DNA of 64,000 nt from assembly GCF_014284175.1 (NCBI RefSeq), contig NZ_JACOGA010000015.1, positions 1 through 64,000 on the forward strand, given 5' to 3'. Shown here one piece after another: positions 1 through 9,092 of the stretch (its first letter is position 1; every line of letters begins with the position of its first letter). A program made the position numbers and the translations under genes. The DNA comes from Affinundibacterium flavidum. GTDB taxonomy: Bacteria; Pseudomonadota; Gammaproteobacteria; Burkholderiales; Burkholderiaceae_D. The notes below the pieces were generated by a model, which saw only the letters and a program-made list of their open reading frames with translations, ran no database searches and was not told the origin of the DNA.

Positions 1-1
1 A

Positions 2-148
2 TGGGGCAAGGCTTTCCGCCAGCGTCTAGCGGCATCCGGGAAACCTCCCATGGTCATTATTGGTGCCATGATGAGAAAACTCATTCATGTCGCATTTGGC
101 GTACTAAAATCCGGCAAGCCTTTCGATGCAAGCTTGCATTCTGCTTGA
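2..148 (+). pseudogene. C-terminal end of an IS110-family transposase (cut by window edge)
   Basis: The frame starting at base 2 is open from the window edge to a TGA at 146-148. It encodes about 48 residues containing GKPPMVIIGAMMRKLIHVAF and ending in KPFDASLHSA. The GKP...MRKL...A.GVLKSGKPFD pattern is the usual C-terminus of IS110/IS116/IS902-type (DEDD) transposases, which move insertion sequences by a recombinase mechanism related to Holliday-junction resolution. Only the tail is in the window, so it cannot be said whether the element is intact upstream. The next about 100 bases may be the element's end; no terminal inverted repeat is seen, as usual for IS110. Family assignment is by motif recognition. 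Confidence 0.6.
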
Positions 149-275
149 CTCGGATAACAGTATCTACTTGGCCCCATTTATTTTTGAGACCAATGCCTGC
201 CCTTCCTTGTTGAGCATTACATGGAAACACAGCAACGCTCGTGTCTGTTTTGCATGAGTCTTATATTGGCTAGAA

Positions 276-827
276 TTAAATATTTTCTACTTCACAGGAA
301 AATTCATCCCTATCCAATCCCAGTTGTATCCAAGCAAGCACTTCTTCTGGACAATTTAGATTTAGCCAAGTCAATGTAGATGGAAAATCGGCTGGCTTCA
401 GTAAATCCGAGGCGACCGCGACGATATGCTCATCATTCGGGTAAATCGCTGGTTTCCCCAAACTCGGTCGATACACTTCTAGCTTGCTGAGCTTAGACCA
501 TTTATAGCCTTCAACCAAAGTCAGATCTGCTGGATCTAATTTTCCCAGCAACTCACTTAAACTAGGCTCGGGAGTGGCGCGCAACTCTTGCACAATCGCA
601 TAACGAAATGGCGAAGCCAATAACACTTGCCCCGCTCCGGCATTCCGTAATCTGGCGCTGTCTTTATGTGCTGGTTCTAAAGTCACATCGTGGTGACTAT
701 GCTTAATGACGTTAATAGACTTGCCTGACTGTGCCAGAGCCTTAACTAAATATTCAAGCAAAGTTGTCTTGCCACTACCTGACCAGCCAACCACTCCCAA
801 GATCGCTGCACGCATAGTAAAGCCCAT
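276..827 (-). CDS. mobB: Molybdopterin-guanine dinucleotide biosynthesis adaptor MobB
   Basis: A 183-residue P-loop protein. The Walker A motif GWSGSGKTT lies at residues 14-22, followed by the family-typical KHSHHDV and EGYKWS.LSKLEVYR segments. MobB is a cytoplasmic GTP-binding accessory protein that assists MobA in attaching GMP to molybdopterin for molybdoenzymes. Length is close to the usual 165-180. A second in-frame ATG four codons downstream (815) is an equally good start; neither has a clear ribosome binding site. It follows ppc on the same strand, but a terminator-like hairpin separates the two, so it is probably transcribed separately or only by read-through. Confidence 0.88.
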   Translation of the reverse strand: MGFTMRAAILGVVGWSGSGKTTLLEYLVKALAQSGKSINVIKHSHHDVTLEPAHKDSARLRNAGAGQVLLASPFRYAIVQELRATPEPSLSELLGKLDPADLTLVEGYKWSKLSKLEVYRPSLGKPAIYPNDEHIVAVASDLLKPADFPSTLTWLNLNCPEEVLAWIQLGLDRDEFSCEVENI

Positions 828-835
828 AAAAATAA

Positions 836-865
836 AGGGGAAAGTATACCGAAATACTTTCCCCT
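836..865 (-). terminator. Rho-independent terminator after ppc
   Basis: On the minus strand a perfect GGGGAAAGTAT / ATACTTTCCCC stem with a short loop is followed by TTTATTTTT. It lies about 60 bases past the ppc stop codon and just before mobB, as expected for termination of ppc. Confidence 0.75.
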
Positions 866-924
866 GTTTGCAATACCTGCTTATTTCAAATCAAGATTTG
901 AAATCGATTTTGAAAATAGATCAC

Positions 925-3681
925 CTATCCACTATTCCGCAAACCTGCAGCAATACCGTTAATTGACAAATGAATCCCGCGACGTACACGTTCATCTTCA
1001 TCTCCCTGACGATAGCGTTTTAGAAGCTCTACTTGCACGTGATTCAAAGGCGACAGATAAGGGAAACGATTGACGATAGAACGTTTGAGCAAGGGGTTAT
1101 CAGACAGTAAATCCTCACGGCCAGAAATCTGTTTCAGAACGGCGATCGTCAAAGCATGCTCCGCTTCCAGACGCGGGAAAATACGATTACGTAATCCCTC
1201 ATCTTTGACCAATTGCGCATAGCGACTCGCAATACCGATATCGCTCTTGGCCAAGACCATTTCCATATTCGACAATACTGTGGAGAAGAAGGACCAGTCT
1301 TTAAACATCGATTGCAAAGTCTGCAAGCCATTTTGAGGGTTCGCTTCTAAATACTGCTTTACCGCACTACCAAAACCAAACCAGCCCGGCAACATTAGAC
1401 GACATTGTGACCAGCTAAATACCCAAGGAATCGCGCGCAAATCTTCAATCGCGGTGGACTTCTTACGCGATGCAGGACGGCTACCAATATTCAAACCAGC
1501 AATTTCAGAAATGACTGTCGATTCCCAGAAATACTGTTCAAAGCCATCCGTCTCATACACCATATTGCGATAGGCTTTGAAGGCGTTTTCGGACAAAGCT
1601 TCCATGGTTTTGAGGAACTCTGGACGTGGTGCCAACTCGGTATGCGCAAGCAAACTCGCTTCCATCGTTGCGGCAGCCAAGACTTCCAAATTACGACGCC
1701 CGACTTCGGGATTTGCATATTTTGCAGTGATAACTTCGCCTTGTTCCGTCAATCGAATCTGACCTTGCACCGCTCCCGCCGGTTGCGCCAAAATCGCTTG
1801 ATAACTAGGACCACCGCCGCGACCAACTGAACCGCCACGGCCATGGAACAAACGTAAACGTACTTGATGCTTAGCGAAGATTTCGACCAAGTCAATTTCA
1901 GCTTTATACAACTCCCAGCCGGAAGTTAAGAAGCCGCCGTCTTTATTACTATCGGAATAACCGAGCATGACTTCTTGGGCATTATTGCGACTCGTCAGCA
2001 AGCGTGCATAAGCAGGAATGCCGAATAATCTATCCATCGCCGGCGCACTGTTTTGCAAATCGCCTATCGTTTCAAATAGAGGAATGATATTCACATCGAG
2101 ACGAGCTTCAGCCGGATGTAATAGACCAGATTCTTTCAACAACAAAGCGAGTTCCAACATATCGGAAACGCCATCGGTTTTCGAGATAATGCAATTTGGC
2201 ACTGCGCCTTTGCCGTAACGCTGTTGCGCAGTGCACGCGGCGCGGTAAATGGCTAGCTCAGATTGTGTTTCGTCTGAATACGTTAAGTACGGTGATGCTA
2301 ATGGACGTGACGAACTGATTTCTGTAATCAATACTTCTATACGCTGATCTTCATTGAGATCGAGATACTTCAATGACGGGTTCGCCGCTTGCAACAATTC
2401 GGCAACCACACGCTCATGCACGTCGGAGTTTTGACGCAAGTCGATAGGTGCAAGATAAAAGCCAAACACGCGAACCGCACGACGTAAATGACGTAAACGC
2501 CCGCGTGTAATGCCTATCGAGCCATTGTCCGATAAAGATTGATGAATGATATCGAGATCCGCGACTAATTCTTCTGCATTAGCATACGCATCGGCCATCC
2601 CGCATGGCGCGATCACCGGATCTAATCCTAGCAAATTCTTAAAGGTGCTCGACAAGCGCGCATACACGCCACTCACAGCCAAACGATATGGCTCGTCTGC
2701 ACGATGTGGTGAGTGGTCAGGTGAACGCTCAGAAAGTGCGACCAATTCAGGAGACACTTTCACTAACAAAGTTGCCATCGACAATTGCGAACCCAGCGTA
2801 TGCAATTCTTCCAAATAAAATTTGAAAGCGCGCGTGGATTGCATCGTTAAAGTTTTTTCTAAAACACTAGCGGTGACGAATGGATTACCATCGCGATCAC
2901 CACCGATCCAACTACCTAGTCGCATGAAGCTCGGCAATTCCGTCTTTTCAAAACGCTGGTCTTTACTTGCTAGCAGATCTTCTAAGCCAGCATACAGATG
3001 CGGTAATTCACGCAAGAAGGTGTAGTCATAAAAACTCAAACCATTTTCGACTTCATCGAGCACCGACAATTTCGACATACGCAGCATACGGGTCTGCCAC
3101 AAAGTCAACACTGCACGTTGCAGTGCATCTTCATTCGCGCGCGATTCTTCAGGCGTCAATTGCATACGATCGCGTTCATCGAGCAAGCGCGTAATCACCA
3201 TTTGGCAATTCAAAATACTTTTACGCTGCACTTCGGTTGGGTGCGCAGTCAATACAGGGCTAACCTCGGCGGTTTGGAAGAAAGTATTCAAATTCTCCGC
3301 ACCATTCTCACTGGCAAAAAGTGTTTCGATCGTGTGCGCCAAGCTACCACGACGTGGAGCAGATCCAGCGATCAAGTGAGCGCGGGTACGACGGATATGA
3401 TGTTGATCTTCAGCCAGATTCACCAAATGTGAGAAATAACTAAAAGCGCGAATCAGGTGTGTGGTTTGATCGTTAGTTAAAGTATCGAGCGTATTTTCCA
3501 GCTCAGCACGAGCCGCGACATCCGCATCGCGACGAAAACGAATTGAATTTTGACGTACGGTTTCAATCAGAGAAAATACTTCTTCACCATGTTGATGTCT
3601 AACCGTGTCACCCAAAATGCGGCCTAAGCGGCGGATGTCTTCACGGAGGCTCTGGTCTTTATCGTCAGCGATATCGTTCAT
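925..3681 (-). CDS. ppc: Phosphoenolpyruvate carboxylase
   Basis: A 918-residue protein of full family length. It carboxylates PEP with bicarbonate to oxaloacetate, the anaplerotic feed of the TCA cycle. Signature elements are in order: the catalytic histidine segment VLTAHPTEVQRKS (H147), GSWIGGDRDGNPFVT at about 256-270, the GYSDSNKDGG segment at about 574-583, and the FHGRGGSVGRGGGP loop at about 612-625. The C-terminus ends NGIAAGLRNSG, the conserved end found at the active site and aspartate-inhibition region of bacterial enzymes. It is a single transcription unit next to pgi and the Entner-Doudoroff genes. No truncation or frameshift is seen. Confidence 0.97.
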   Translation of the reverse strand: MNDIADDKDQSLREDIRRLGRILGDTVRHQHGEEVFSLIETVRQNSIRFRRDADVAARAELENTLDTLTNDQTTHLIRAFSYFSHLVNLAEDQHHIRRTRAHLIAGSAPRRGSLAHTIETLFASENGAENLNTFFQTAEVSPVLTAHPTEVQRKSILNCQMVITRLLDERDRMQLTPEESRANEDALQRAVLTLWQTRMLRMSKLSVLDEVENGLSFYDYTFLRELPHLYAGLEDLLASKDQRFEKTELPSFMRLGSWIGGDRDGNPFVTASVLEKTLTMQSTRAFKFYLEELHTLGSQLSMATLLVKVSPELVALSERSPDHSPHRADEPYRLAVSGVYARLSSTFKNLLGLDPVIAPCGMADAYANAEELVADLDIIHQSLSDNGSIGITRGRLRHLRRAVRVFGFYLAPIDLRQNSDVHERVVAELLQAANPSLKYLDLNEDQRIEVLITEISSSRPLASPYLTYSDETQSELAIYRAACTAQQRYGKGAVPNCIISKTDGVSDMLELALLLKESGLLHPAEARLDVNIIPLFETIGDLQNSAPAMDRLFGIPAYARLLTSRNNAQEVMLGYSDSNKDGGFLTSGWELYKAEIDLVEIFAKHQVRLRLFHGRGGSVGRGGGPSYQAILAQPAGAVQGQIRLTEQGEVITAKYANPEVGRRNLEVLAAATMEASLLAHTELAPRPEFLKTMEALSENAFKAYRNMVYETDGFEQYFWESTVISEIAGLNIGSRPASRKKSTAIEDLRAIPWVFSWSQCRLMLPGWFGFGSAVKQYLEANPQNGLQTLQSMFKDWSFFSTVLSNMEMVLAKSDIGIASRYAQLVKDEGLRNRIFPRLEAEHALTIAVLKQISGREDLLSDNPLLKRSIVNRFPYLSPLNHVQVELLKRYRQGDEDERVRRGIHLSINGIAAGLRNSG

Positions 3682-4153
3682 GATCGTGTTTTTCAGTAAA
3701 TTCTAAAATGAAGGTAAAACGAGGGTAAATAAGGAAAACCGCAAGTGTAGGGGAAACCCGTGCACAAAAAAGTCAAAACATCTTAACAAAGCTCATAGCA
3801 CTACGGCAGGTATATCAGCTTCGTTCAATATAAATCAAATACATATAGCTAAGTTCAAGGATCATGACTTCTTAACGAATCCGCACCTACTCCATGACTT
3901 CTAAAGTTATCGTTCGCTGAATCATCTATCCCTAACTCGCTTACGGACATAGGTATATGCGCAAGTTGAGACACGATGAATACATCTTCCCCTTCAAGGG
4001 GAAGGCTGGGATGGGGATGGGTTTCGATCAAAAGTACAGCTTTACCAACGAAAACCCATCCCCTCCCTAACCCTCCCCTTGAAAGGGAGGGAACTTATAG
4101 CGTCGCTCAAGCTTGTATAGATACACCGTGGTTTGTTGGAGCGGGAACGTCAT
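3682..4153. other. ppc-pgi intergenic region
   Basis: A 472-base gap. Its left part should hold the ppc promoter (A+T-rich). Its right half holds the GGGATGGGG inverted-repeat element at 3986-4091. The open frames here are produced by the repeat and are not credible genes. Confidence 0.6.
3986..4091. repeat. Intergenic inverted-repeat element, CTTCCCCTTCAAGG type
   Basis: Two small palindromes bracket the element: CTTCCCCTTCAAGGGGAAG at 3986-4004 and CCCTCCCCTTGAAAGGGAGG near 4071-4090. Between them lie complementary arms, GGGATGGGGATGGGTTT and AAACCCATCCCCTCCC, so the whole unit can fold into a long hairpin. It lies just past the pgi stop codon. It resembles widespread intergenic palindromic repeats of proteobacteria; no second copy was noticed in this window. 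Confidence 0.6.
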
Positions 4154-5773
4154 TCAACGATGCCGTTTGGTCAAAGCCTTTAACAAACCTTTGGTCGAAC
4201 TATCGTATTCTTCTTTCACCGCTGTTGGATCTAGACTAATCAATTGCTGCGCTAATGATTTACCTAATTCCACACCCCATTGGTCGAAAGCATTGATATC
4301 CCAAATGACTGATTGCACAAACACTTTATGCTCGTAAAGCGCAATCAAGGCGCCGAGTGAACGTGGTGTTAAGGAATCGAGCAACAAAGTTGAAGTTGGG
4401 CGATTGCCTTCGAAGACGCGCGGCGCTAACATTTTTTCTGGCAGATCACCGAGTTCAGCGCGCACTTCTTCAATATTTTTTCCCCAAGCCATCGCTTTCG
4501 ATTGCGCGAAGCAGTTCGCCAACAGCGCTTGATTATGGCCCGGCAAACCTGCGTCATCATCTGCGACTACGATAAAGTCGGTCGGAATAATCGTCGCGCC
4601 TTGATGTAGTAATTGGAAGTAAGCATGTTGACCGTTCGTACCCGCTTCACCAAACAGAATCGGTGAAGTCGTGTAATCAACTCGCTGCCCCTCACGCGTC
4701 ACCGACTTGCCGTTGCTTTCCATTTCCAACTGCTGCAAGTAGGCTGGCAAGCGCGTCATCCGCTGGTGATACGGTGCGATCGACAAAGCTTGCAAGCCGA
4801 GGAAGTTGATATTCCAGACACCGATCAAGGCCATCAAAACTGGTAAATTTTGTTCCAATGGTGCTTGTGCAAAGTGCAAATCCATCTCATGTGCGCCCGC
4901 CAGCATTTCTTCAAAACGATCAGCGCCAACGTATAAAGCAATCGACAAGCCAATCGCGCTCCACATGGAATAGCGACCGCCCGCCCAGTTCCAAAATGGG
5001 AACACGTTTTCTTCTGCGATACCGAAGGCTTTCGCCGCTTTGACATTCGTACTCAATGCAACGAAATGTTGGCGAATTTGATCTTCAGGGCAACCATGAT
5101 TCAGCATCCATTCACGTGCAGTACGGGCATTGGTCAAAGTTTCCATCGTGGTGAAAGTCTTAGATGCAACCACGATCAGAGTCGTTTCTGGATCGGCATT
5201 TTCTAAAGAATCGGCAACGTGACGACCATCGACGTTCGAGACGAAATGCAGAGACAGATTTTTTTGTGACCACGGTGCTAATGCGATACATGCCATTTGC
5301 GGTCCGAGATCCGAACCGCCGATACCGATATTGATAATTGTACGAATTGGTTTTCCGGTATAACCCAACCAACGACCTTCACGCACTGCATCGCTGAAGC
5401 TACGCATTTGCGCTAACACACTGTGCACGTCCGCCGCGATATTCTCACCGTTGAGCATGAATTTTTCGCCCTTAGGCAAGCGCAATACCGTGTGTAAAAC
5501 CGCGCGATTTTCCGTGTTATTAATTGCTTCGCCGCGCAACATTGCATCACGACGTGATTCAACTTCTTGCTGGCGCGCCAGCGCTAATAAATTGAGTTTC
5601 GCCGTGGTATCCATGCGTTGTTTGGAATAGTCCAACAACATGCCACAAGCGGAAGCGGAAAAGTGCGTAAAGCGCTGCGGATCAGCGCGAAACAACTCTT
5701 TTAAGCTAGGCATATTATTCGCGCGTTGCTGCAACAAACACCACAATGGGGTACGAGAAACTGAGATAGCCAT
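4154..5773 (-). CDS. pgi: Glucose-6-phosphate isomerase
   Basis: About 539 residues from the ATG at 5773; a TTG two codons earlier is also in frame, but ATG is preferred. The enzyme interconverts glucose-6-phosphate and fructose-6-phosphate in the cytosol. Family signatures are present: IGIGGSDLGP near residue 150 for the sugar-phosphate SIS fold, ASKTFTTMETLTNA for phosphate binding, NGQHAYFQLLHQG in the active-site region, and the C-terminal VWDINAFDQWGVELGK signature. Length fits the 540-550 residue bacterial form. It is upstream of eda on the same strand, with a hairpin repeat in the gap, and is one step from zwf, so it links glycolysis and the Entner-Doudoroff block. Confidence 0.96.
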   Translation of the reverse strand: MAISVSRTPLWCLLQQRANNMPSLKELFRADPQRFTHFSASACGMLLDYSKQRMDTTAKLNLLALARQQEVESRRDAMLRGEAINNTENRAVLHTVLRLPKGEKFMLNGENIAADVHSVLAQMRSFSDAVREGRWLGYTGKPIRTIINIGIGGSDLGPQMACIALAPWSQKNLSLHFVSNVDGRHVADSLENADPETTLIVVASKTFTTMETLTNARTAREWMLNHGCPEDQIRQHFVALSTNVKAAKAFGIAEENVFPFWNWAGGRYSMWSAIGLSIALYVGADRFEEMLAGAHEMDLHFAQAPLEQNLPVLMALIGVWNINFLGLQALSIAPYHQRMTRLPAYLQQLEMESNGKSVTREGQRVDYTTSPILFGEAGTNGQHAYFQLLHQGATIIPTDFIVVADDDAGLPGHNQALLANCFAQSKAMAWGKNIEEVRAELGDLPEKMLAPRVFEGNRPTSTLLLDSLTPRSLGALIALYEHKVFVQSVIWDINAFDQWGVELGKSLAQQLISLDPTAVKEEYDSSTKGLLKALTKRHR

Positions 5774-5894
5774 GATCAAACAACCTGAGAAAAATTAATT
5801 GAAAACCAAATGCTTCAGCACAAGGCTGTAGATAAAAAAACTGCTCACTAATTTATGACGAAAAATTAAAACCTTAAATCAAAACCTTAAATCA

Positions 5895-6003
5895 AAACCC
5901 CTCAACGCCGAGTCGCAGAGACGCAGAGTAAAACCTTAAAAGAGAGGTTTTCTCTGTTTTCGATCTTCTCGGCGCCTCTGCGTCTCAGCGTTGAGGGGTT
6001 TTC
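5895..6003. repeat. Long intergenic hairpin repeat, CCCCTCAACGC family, copy 1
   Basis: Outer arms AAAACCCCTCAACGCCGAG and CTCAGCGTTGAGGGGTTTT enclose further complementary CGCAGAGACGCAGAG / CTCTGCGTCTC segments around a centre reading AAAGAGAGGTTTTCTC. The roughly 108-base unit lies between eda and pgi. Its centre is nearly the reverse complement of that in copy 2 on the other side of eda. Confidence 0.85.
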
Positions 6004-6042
6004 GTTCTTATTTTTCACCTAAATAAAACTACACCACAATAC

Positions 6043-6684
6043 CTATCGACCTGCCGCCGCAGCCTGTGCAGCCAATTGCCCAATTGCTGTCCAATCATTA
6101 CTACCAATCAAATTCGCCGGACACATCCACGAGCCACCGACGCACAAAACATTCGATTGCTGCAACAAAGTCGGCGTAGCTTCCACCGTCACGCCGCCCG
6201 TCAAACAGAATTTCACATCAGGAAATGGACCGCCAAGTGCTTTTGCCATTTTGACGCTACCGACGATATCGGATGGAAACAACTTCACCACATTGAAACC
6301 ATGTTCCAACGCCAGCATCAAATCGCTCGCACCACCTACACCAGGAAAATAAGGCAGACCAGATTCCGCAGCCGCTTTTGCCAACATGGGCGTGATGCCG
6401 GGGCTAATACCAAACGCTGCGCCAGTATTACGCACTGCATCCAGTTGCGCTGGTGTCAAAATCGTGCCGGCACCGACCGTCACTGTTGGGCAAGCCTTCA
6501 CGACTTCGCGTAAAACCGTCATCGCATTCGGCGTGCGCAAAGTGATTTCGACGGCTGGCAAACCATTTTCAGCCAAGGTCGTCACGCAACGAATCGCTTG
6601 ATCAACGTCATCTGTGACCAAAATAGGCAGCACACGTACTTGTGCCAGTTGAGAAATAATCGCGGCTGTCGTCATAGTCATCAT
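6043..6684 (-). CDS. eda: 2-dehydro-3-deoxy-phosphogluconate (KDPG) aldolase
   Basis: 213 residues, typical length. It splits KDPG into pyruvate and glyceraldehyde-3-phosphate, the last step of the Entner-Doudoroff pathway. The general acid/base glutamate lies in VEITLRT (E46) and the Schiff-base lysine in NVVKLFPS (K134). GAGTIL, FPGVGG and the CLTGGV phosphate loop are also present. Several ATGs are clustered at the N-terminus (MMTMTT), so the exact start is uncertain by up to three codons. The gene is framed by two inverted copies of the CCCCTCAACGC hairpin repeat and is co-oriented with edd and pgi, but the large hairpins between genes make a single tight operon doubtful. Confidence 0.96.
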   Translation of the reverse strand: MMTMTTAAIISQLAQVRVLPILVTDDVDQAIRCVTTLAENGLPAVEITLRTPNAMTVLREVVKACPTVTVGAGTILTPAQLDAVRNTGAAFGISPGITPMLAKAAAESGLPYFPGVGGASDLMLALEHGFNVVKLFPSDIVGSVKMAKALGGPFPDVKFCLTGGVTVEATPTLLQQSNVLCVGGSWMCPANLIGSNDWTAIGQLAAQAAAAGR

Positions 6685-6755
6685 GGTCTCACTTCAAAAC
6701 GGTAAATTATTAAACTTCAAATTTATTAAAATCAAAAACTTTCACTGATTTATTT

Positions 6756-6862
6756 AAACCCCTCAACGCCGAGGCACAGAGGCGCCGAGAAGATCGAAAA
6801 TAGAGAAAACCTCTCTTTTAAGGTTTTACTCTGTGTCTCAGCGCCTCGGCGTTGAGGGGTTT
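6756..6862. repeat. Long intergenic hairpin repeat, CCCCTCAACGC family, copy 2
   Basis: Arms AAACCCCTCAACGCCGAG and CTCGGCGTTGAGGGGTTT with inner CACAGAGGCGCCGAGA / CTCTGTGTCTCAGCGCC segments. It lies between edd and eda. Its centre (AGATCGAAAATAGAGAAAAC and onwards) is the near reverse complement of copy 1, so the two are in opposite orientation around eda. Confidence 0.85.
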
Positions 6863-6867
6863 TAAAA

Positions 6868-8715
6868 TCAAATAAACAAAGTCGAAGCACCATGCTCTGG
6901 CGATGTCACGACGCGGCGTTGCGCGACAAATAAATCTCTTCCATAGCCATAGCTGCTGTCGATACTCACTGTCGGATTACTGCGCGCCGCCCATGTTGCT
7001 TCATCAACTAAAGCACGCAATTCACCGGTATGCACATTTAACTCGATCATGTCGCCATCTCGCACTTTGCCAAGTGGACCGCCTTGTGCAACTTCTGGAC
7101 TGACATGCAAAGCCGCTGGAACTTTGCCGGATGCGCCTGACATACGGCCATCTGTTACCAAGGCGACTTTATAGCCAGCCGACATTAAGCTACCTAACAC
7201 TGGTGTGAAATGATGTAACTCCGGCATACCGTTAGCCTGTGGTCCTTGGAAGATCACGACTGCGACGAAATCTTGGTTGAGTTGCCCTGCTTTGTAGGCT
7301 CCGACTAAGGCGTCTTGCGATTCAAATACTTTGGCTGGCGCACGCACTATCCAGGCCTCTTCTGGCACGGCAGATGCTTTGACAATCGCACGGCCTAAAT
7401 TACCTTGCAACAAGCGCAGACCACCTGTTGCGGCGAAAGGTTCGTCCACATTACGTACGACCGTAGGATCACTGGATCTCTCTGGATGCGCGATGAAGGC
7501 GACTTTTCCCTCTTGTAATTCCGGGCGCGTCGTGTGCGATGCTAAACCTTGATCACCAAATACGGTCATGACATCCGCATGCATCATGCCTTGCGATAAT
7601 AATTCGCGAATTACGAATGTCGGACCGCCCGCATCTTCAAACGCATTCACGTCTGCAGTACCGTTAGGATAAACGCGCGTCAATAATGGAATCACCGAGG
7701 ACAATTCATCAAAATCTTGCCAGTCAATGAGGATGCCCGCAGCACGTGCCACTGCAATCCAATGGATAGTGTGATTCGTTGAACCGCCAGTCGCCAACAA
7801 GGCGATCACCGCGTTCACGATAGTCTTTTCATTCACAACATGACCGATAGGACGATAGTCACCACCTGCTTCGGTCAACTTCAATACTTGTTCAACCGCC
7901 GCATCCGTCAAAGCATGACGCAGAGGGTCGGATGGATGCACGAATGCAGAGCCCGGCAGATGTAAGCCCATCGCTTCTAACAACATTTGATTACTGTTTG
8001 CCGTGCCGTAGAAGGTGCAAGTACCAGCACTATGATAGGCAGCACTTTCTGCCGCCAGCAATTCTTCTTTGGTCGCTTTACCTTGCGCATAACGTTCACG
8101 CACTGCTGCTTTTTCTTTATTCGACAAACCAGAACCCATAGGGCCTGCTGGAATAAAGACGGTCGGCAAATGACCAAATGCCAAAGCACCGATCAATAAA
8201 CCCGGCACAATTTTGTCGCAAATACCAAGACACAAAGTCGCATCGAATGCATCATGCGACAAGGCAATCGCGGTTGCTTGCGCAATCACATCGCGTGAGA
8301 ACAAAGACAATTCCATACCTGGGCGACCTTGCGTCACGCCGTCACACATCGCTGGCACGCCGCCAGCGACTTGCGCGGTCGCATTGAAGCGCAAAGCCGC
8401 TTCTTTTATCTGATCGGGATAAGTTGCGTAAGGCTGATGCGCCGACAACATGTCGTTGTAGGCTGTTACGATGCCGATATTCGGTTTCTGCGCCTGATTC
8501 AACCAGATTTTAGTCTTGCTATCCGCCGCAGCATTCGCATGCGCCTGATTCGCACAAGATAAGCTGGCGCGACGCGGTCCGCGATTGCGCAATTGCTCTA
8601 GGCGCGCCAAGTATTCCGCACGCAAAGTCTTACTGCGTTCAGTAATTCGCTGCGTGACTGCATCAACTACTTTGTTGATTGCAACTTGATTTGTATTTTG
8701 TCCAGAAGTCGTCAT
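6868..8715 (-). CDS. edd: Phosphogluconate dehydratase
   Basis: From the ATG at 8715 the product is 615 residues; an in-frame extension to 8790 reads into the promoter region and is not favoured. It dehydrates 6-phosphogluconate to KDPG. It belongs to the IlvD/Edd iron-sulfur dehydratase family. Visible signatures are MCDGVTQGRPGMELSLFSRD (about residues 125-145 from this start), LCLGICDKIVPGLLIGALAF, GGSTNHTIHW and the GRMSGASGKVPAALH region. Cysteines in the first two blocks and in AGTCTFYGTANSNQ are the expected cluster ligands. It is divergent from zwf, with a HexR-like palindrome in between, which fits co-repression of both directions. Confidence 0.95.
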   Translation of the reverse strand: MTTSGQNTNQVAINKVVDAVTQRITERSKTLRAEYLARLEQLRNRGPRRASLSCANQAHANAAADSKTKIWLNQAQKPNIGIVTAYNDMLSAHQPYATYPDQIKEAALRFNATAQVAGGVPAMCDGVTQGRPGMELSLFSRDVIAQATAIALSHDAFDATLCLGICDKIVPGLLIGALAFGHLPTVFIPAGPMGSGLSNKEKAAVRERYAQGKATKEELLAAESAAYHSAGTCTFYGTANSNQMLLEAMGLHLPGSAFVHPSDPLRHALTDAAVEQVLKLTEAGGDYRPIGHVVNEKTIVNAVIALLATGGSTNHTIHWIAVARAAGILIDWQDFDELSSVIPLLTRVYPNGTADVNAFEDAGGPTFVIRELLSQGMMHADVMTVFGDQGLASHTTRPELQEGKVAFIAHPERSSDPTVVRNVDEPFAATGGLRLLQGNLGRAIVKASAVPEEAWIVRAPAKVFESQDALVGAYKAGQLNQDFVAVVIFQGPQANGMPELHHFTPVLGSLMSAGYKVALVTDGRMSGASGKVPAALHVSPEVAQGGPLGKVRDGDMIELNVHTGELRALVDEATWAARSNPTVSIDSSYGYGRDLFVAQRRVVTSPEHGASTLFI

Positions 8716-8835
8716 AGTTTTGTGGGGGTATCTAATTCGAATAACTGAAAGATAGCACAAAAACAGAAAAAAACTGTAACAAACTTTCATAAAAGCGATA
8801 ATTTTCCATTTAAAACATAAAAACCATCAAAAATA

Positions 8836-8852
8836 TCGTAATGAAACTACAT
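8836..8852. promoter_or_regulatory. Candidate HexR operator between edd and zwf
   Basis: The 17 bases TCGTAATGAAACTACAT contain the imperfect palindrome GTAATGAAACTAC. It resembles the published HexR consensus, roughly TGTAATTAAATTACA. It lies in the shared promoter space of edd and zwf, and hexR itself is encoded 2.6 kb downstream. This is a consensus match by eye, not a scored hit. Confidence 0.5.
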
Positions 8853-8910
8853 TTTTGAAGAAATATGGTTTAAGCTATGGCATAATTTATGACGTTAAAA
8901 GTTCAATTCA

Positions 8911-9030
8911 AAACCCCTCAACGCAGAGACACCGAGACACTGAGGAAAAGCAAAACAGAGGAGTTCATGGCTCGTTTCGCTTTTCTCCTTTTAAACTCTG
9001 CGCCTCTGCGTCTCGGCGTTGAGGGGTTTA
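8911..9030. repeat. Long intergenic hairpin repeat, CCCCTCAACGC family, copy 3
   Basis: Arms AAACCCCTCAACGCAGAGAC and GTCTCGGCGTTGAGGGGTTT, with a different centre (GAAAAGC...GCTTTTCTC), about 120 bases. It sits in the edd-zwf divergent gap, between the candidate HexR operator and the zwf start, so it would be transcribed as part of the zwf leader if the zwf promoter is upstream of it. Confidence 0.85.
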
Positions 9031-9092
9031 AAAATGTTCACTAATTTCAACAAACGAAATTATTTTTCTAATTAGGATTAAACGGAGTCCAC

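Noticed and set aside
3976..4239. 87-codon plus-strand frame between ppc and pgi
   Set aside because: It runs through the inverted-repeat element and then antisense to pgi; the composition is that of the repeat.
6685..6755. Possible HexR site upstream of eda (GTTTAATAATTTAC)
   Set aside because: Only weak symmetry and poor agreement with the consensus; not enough to list.
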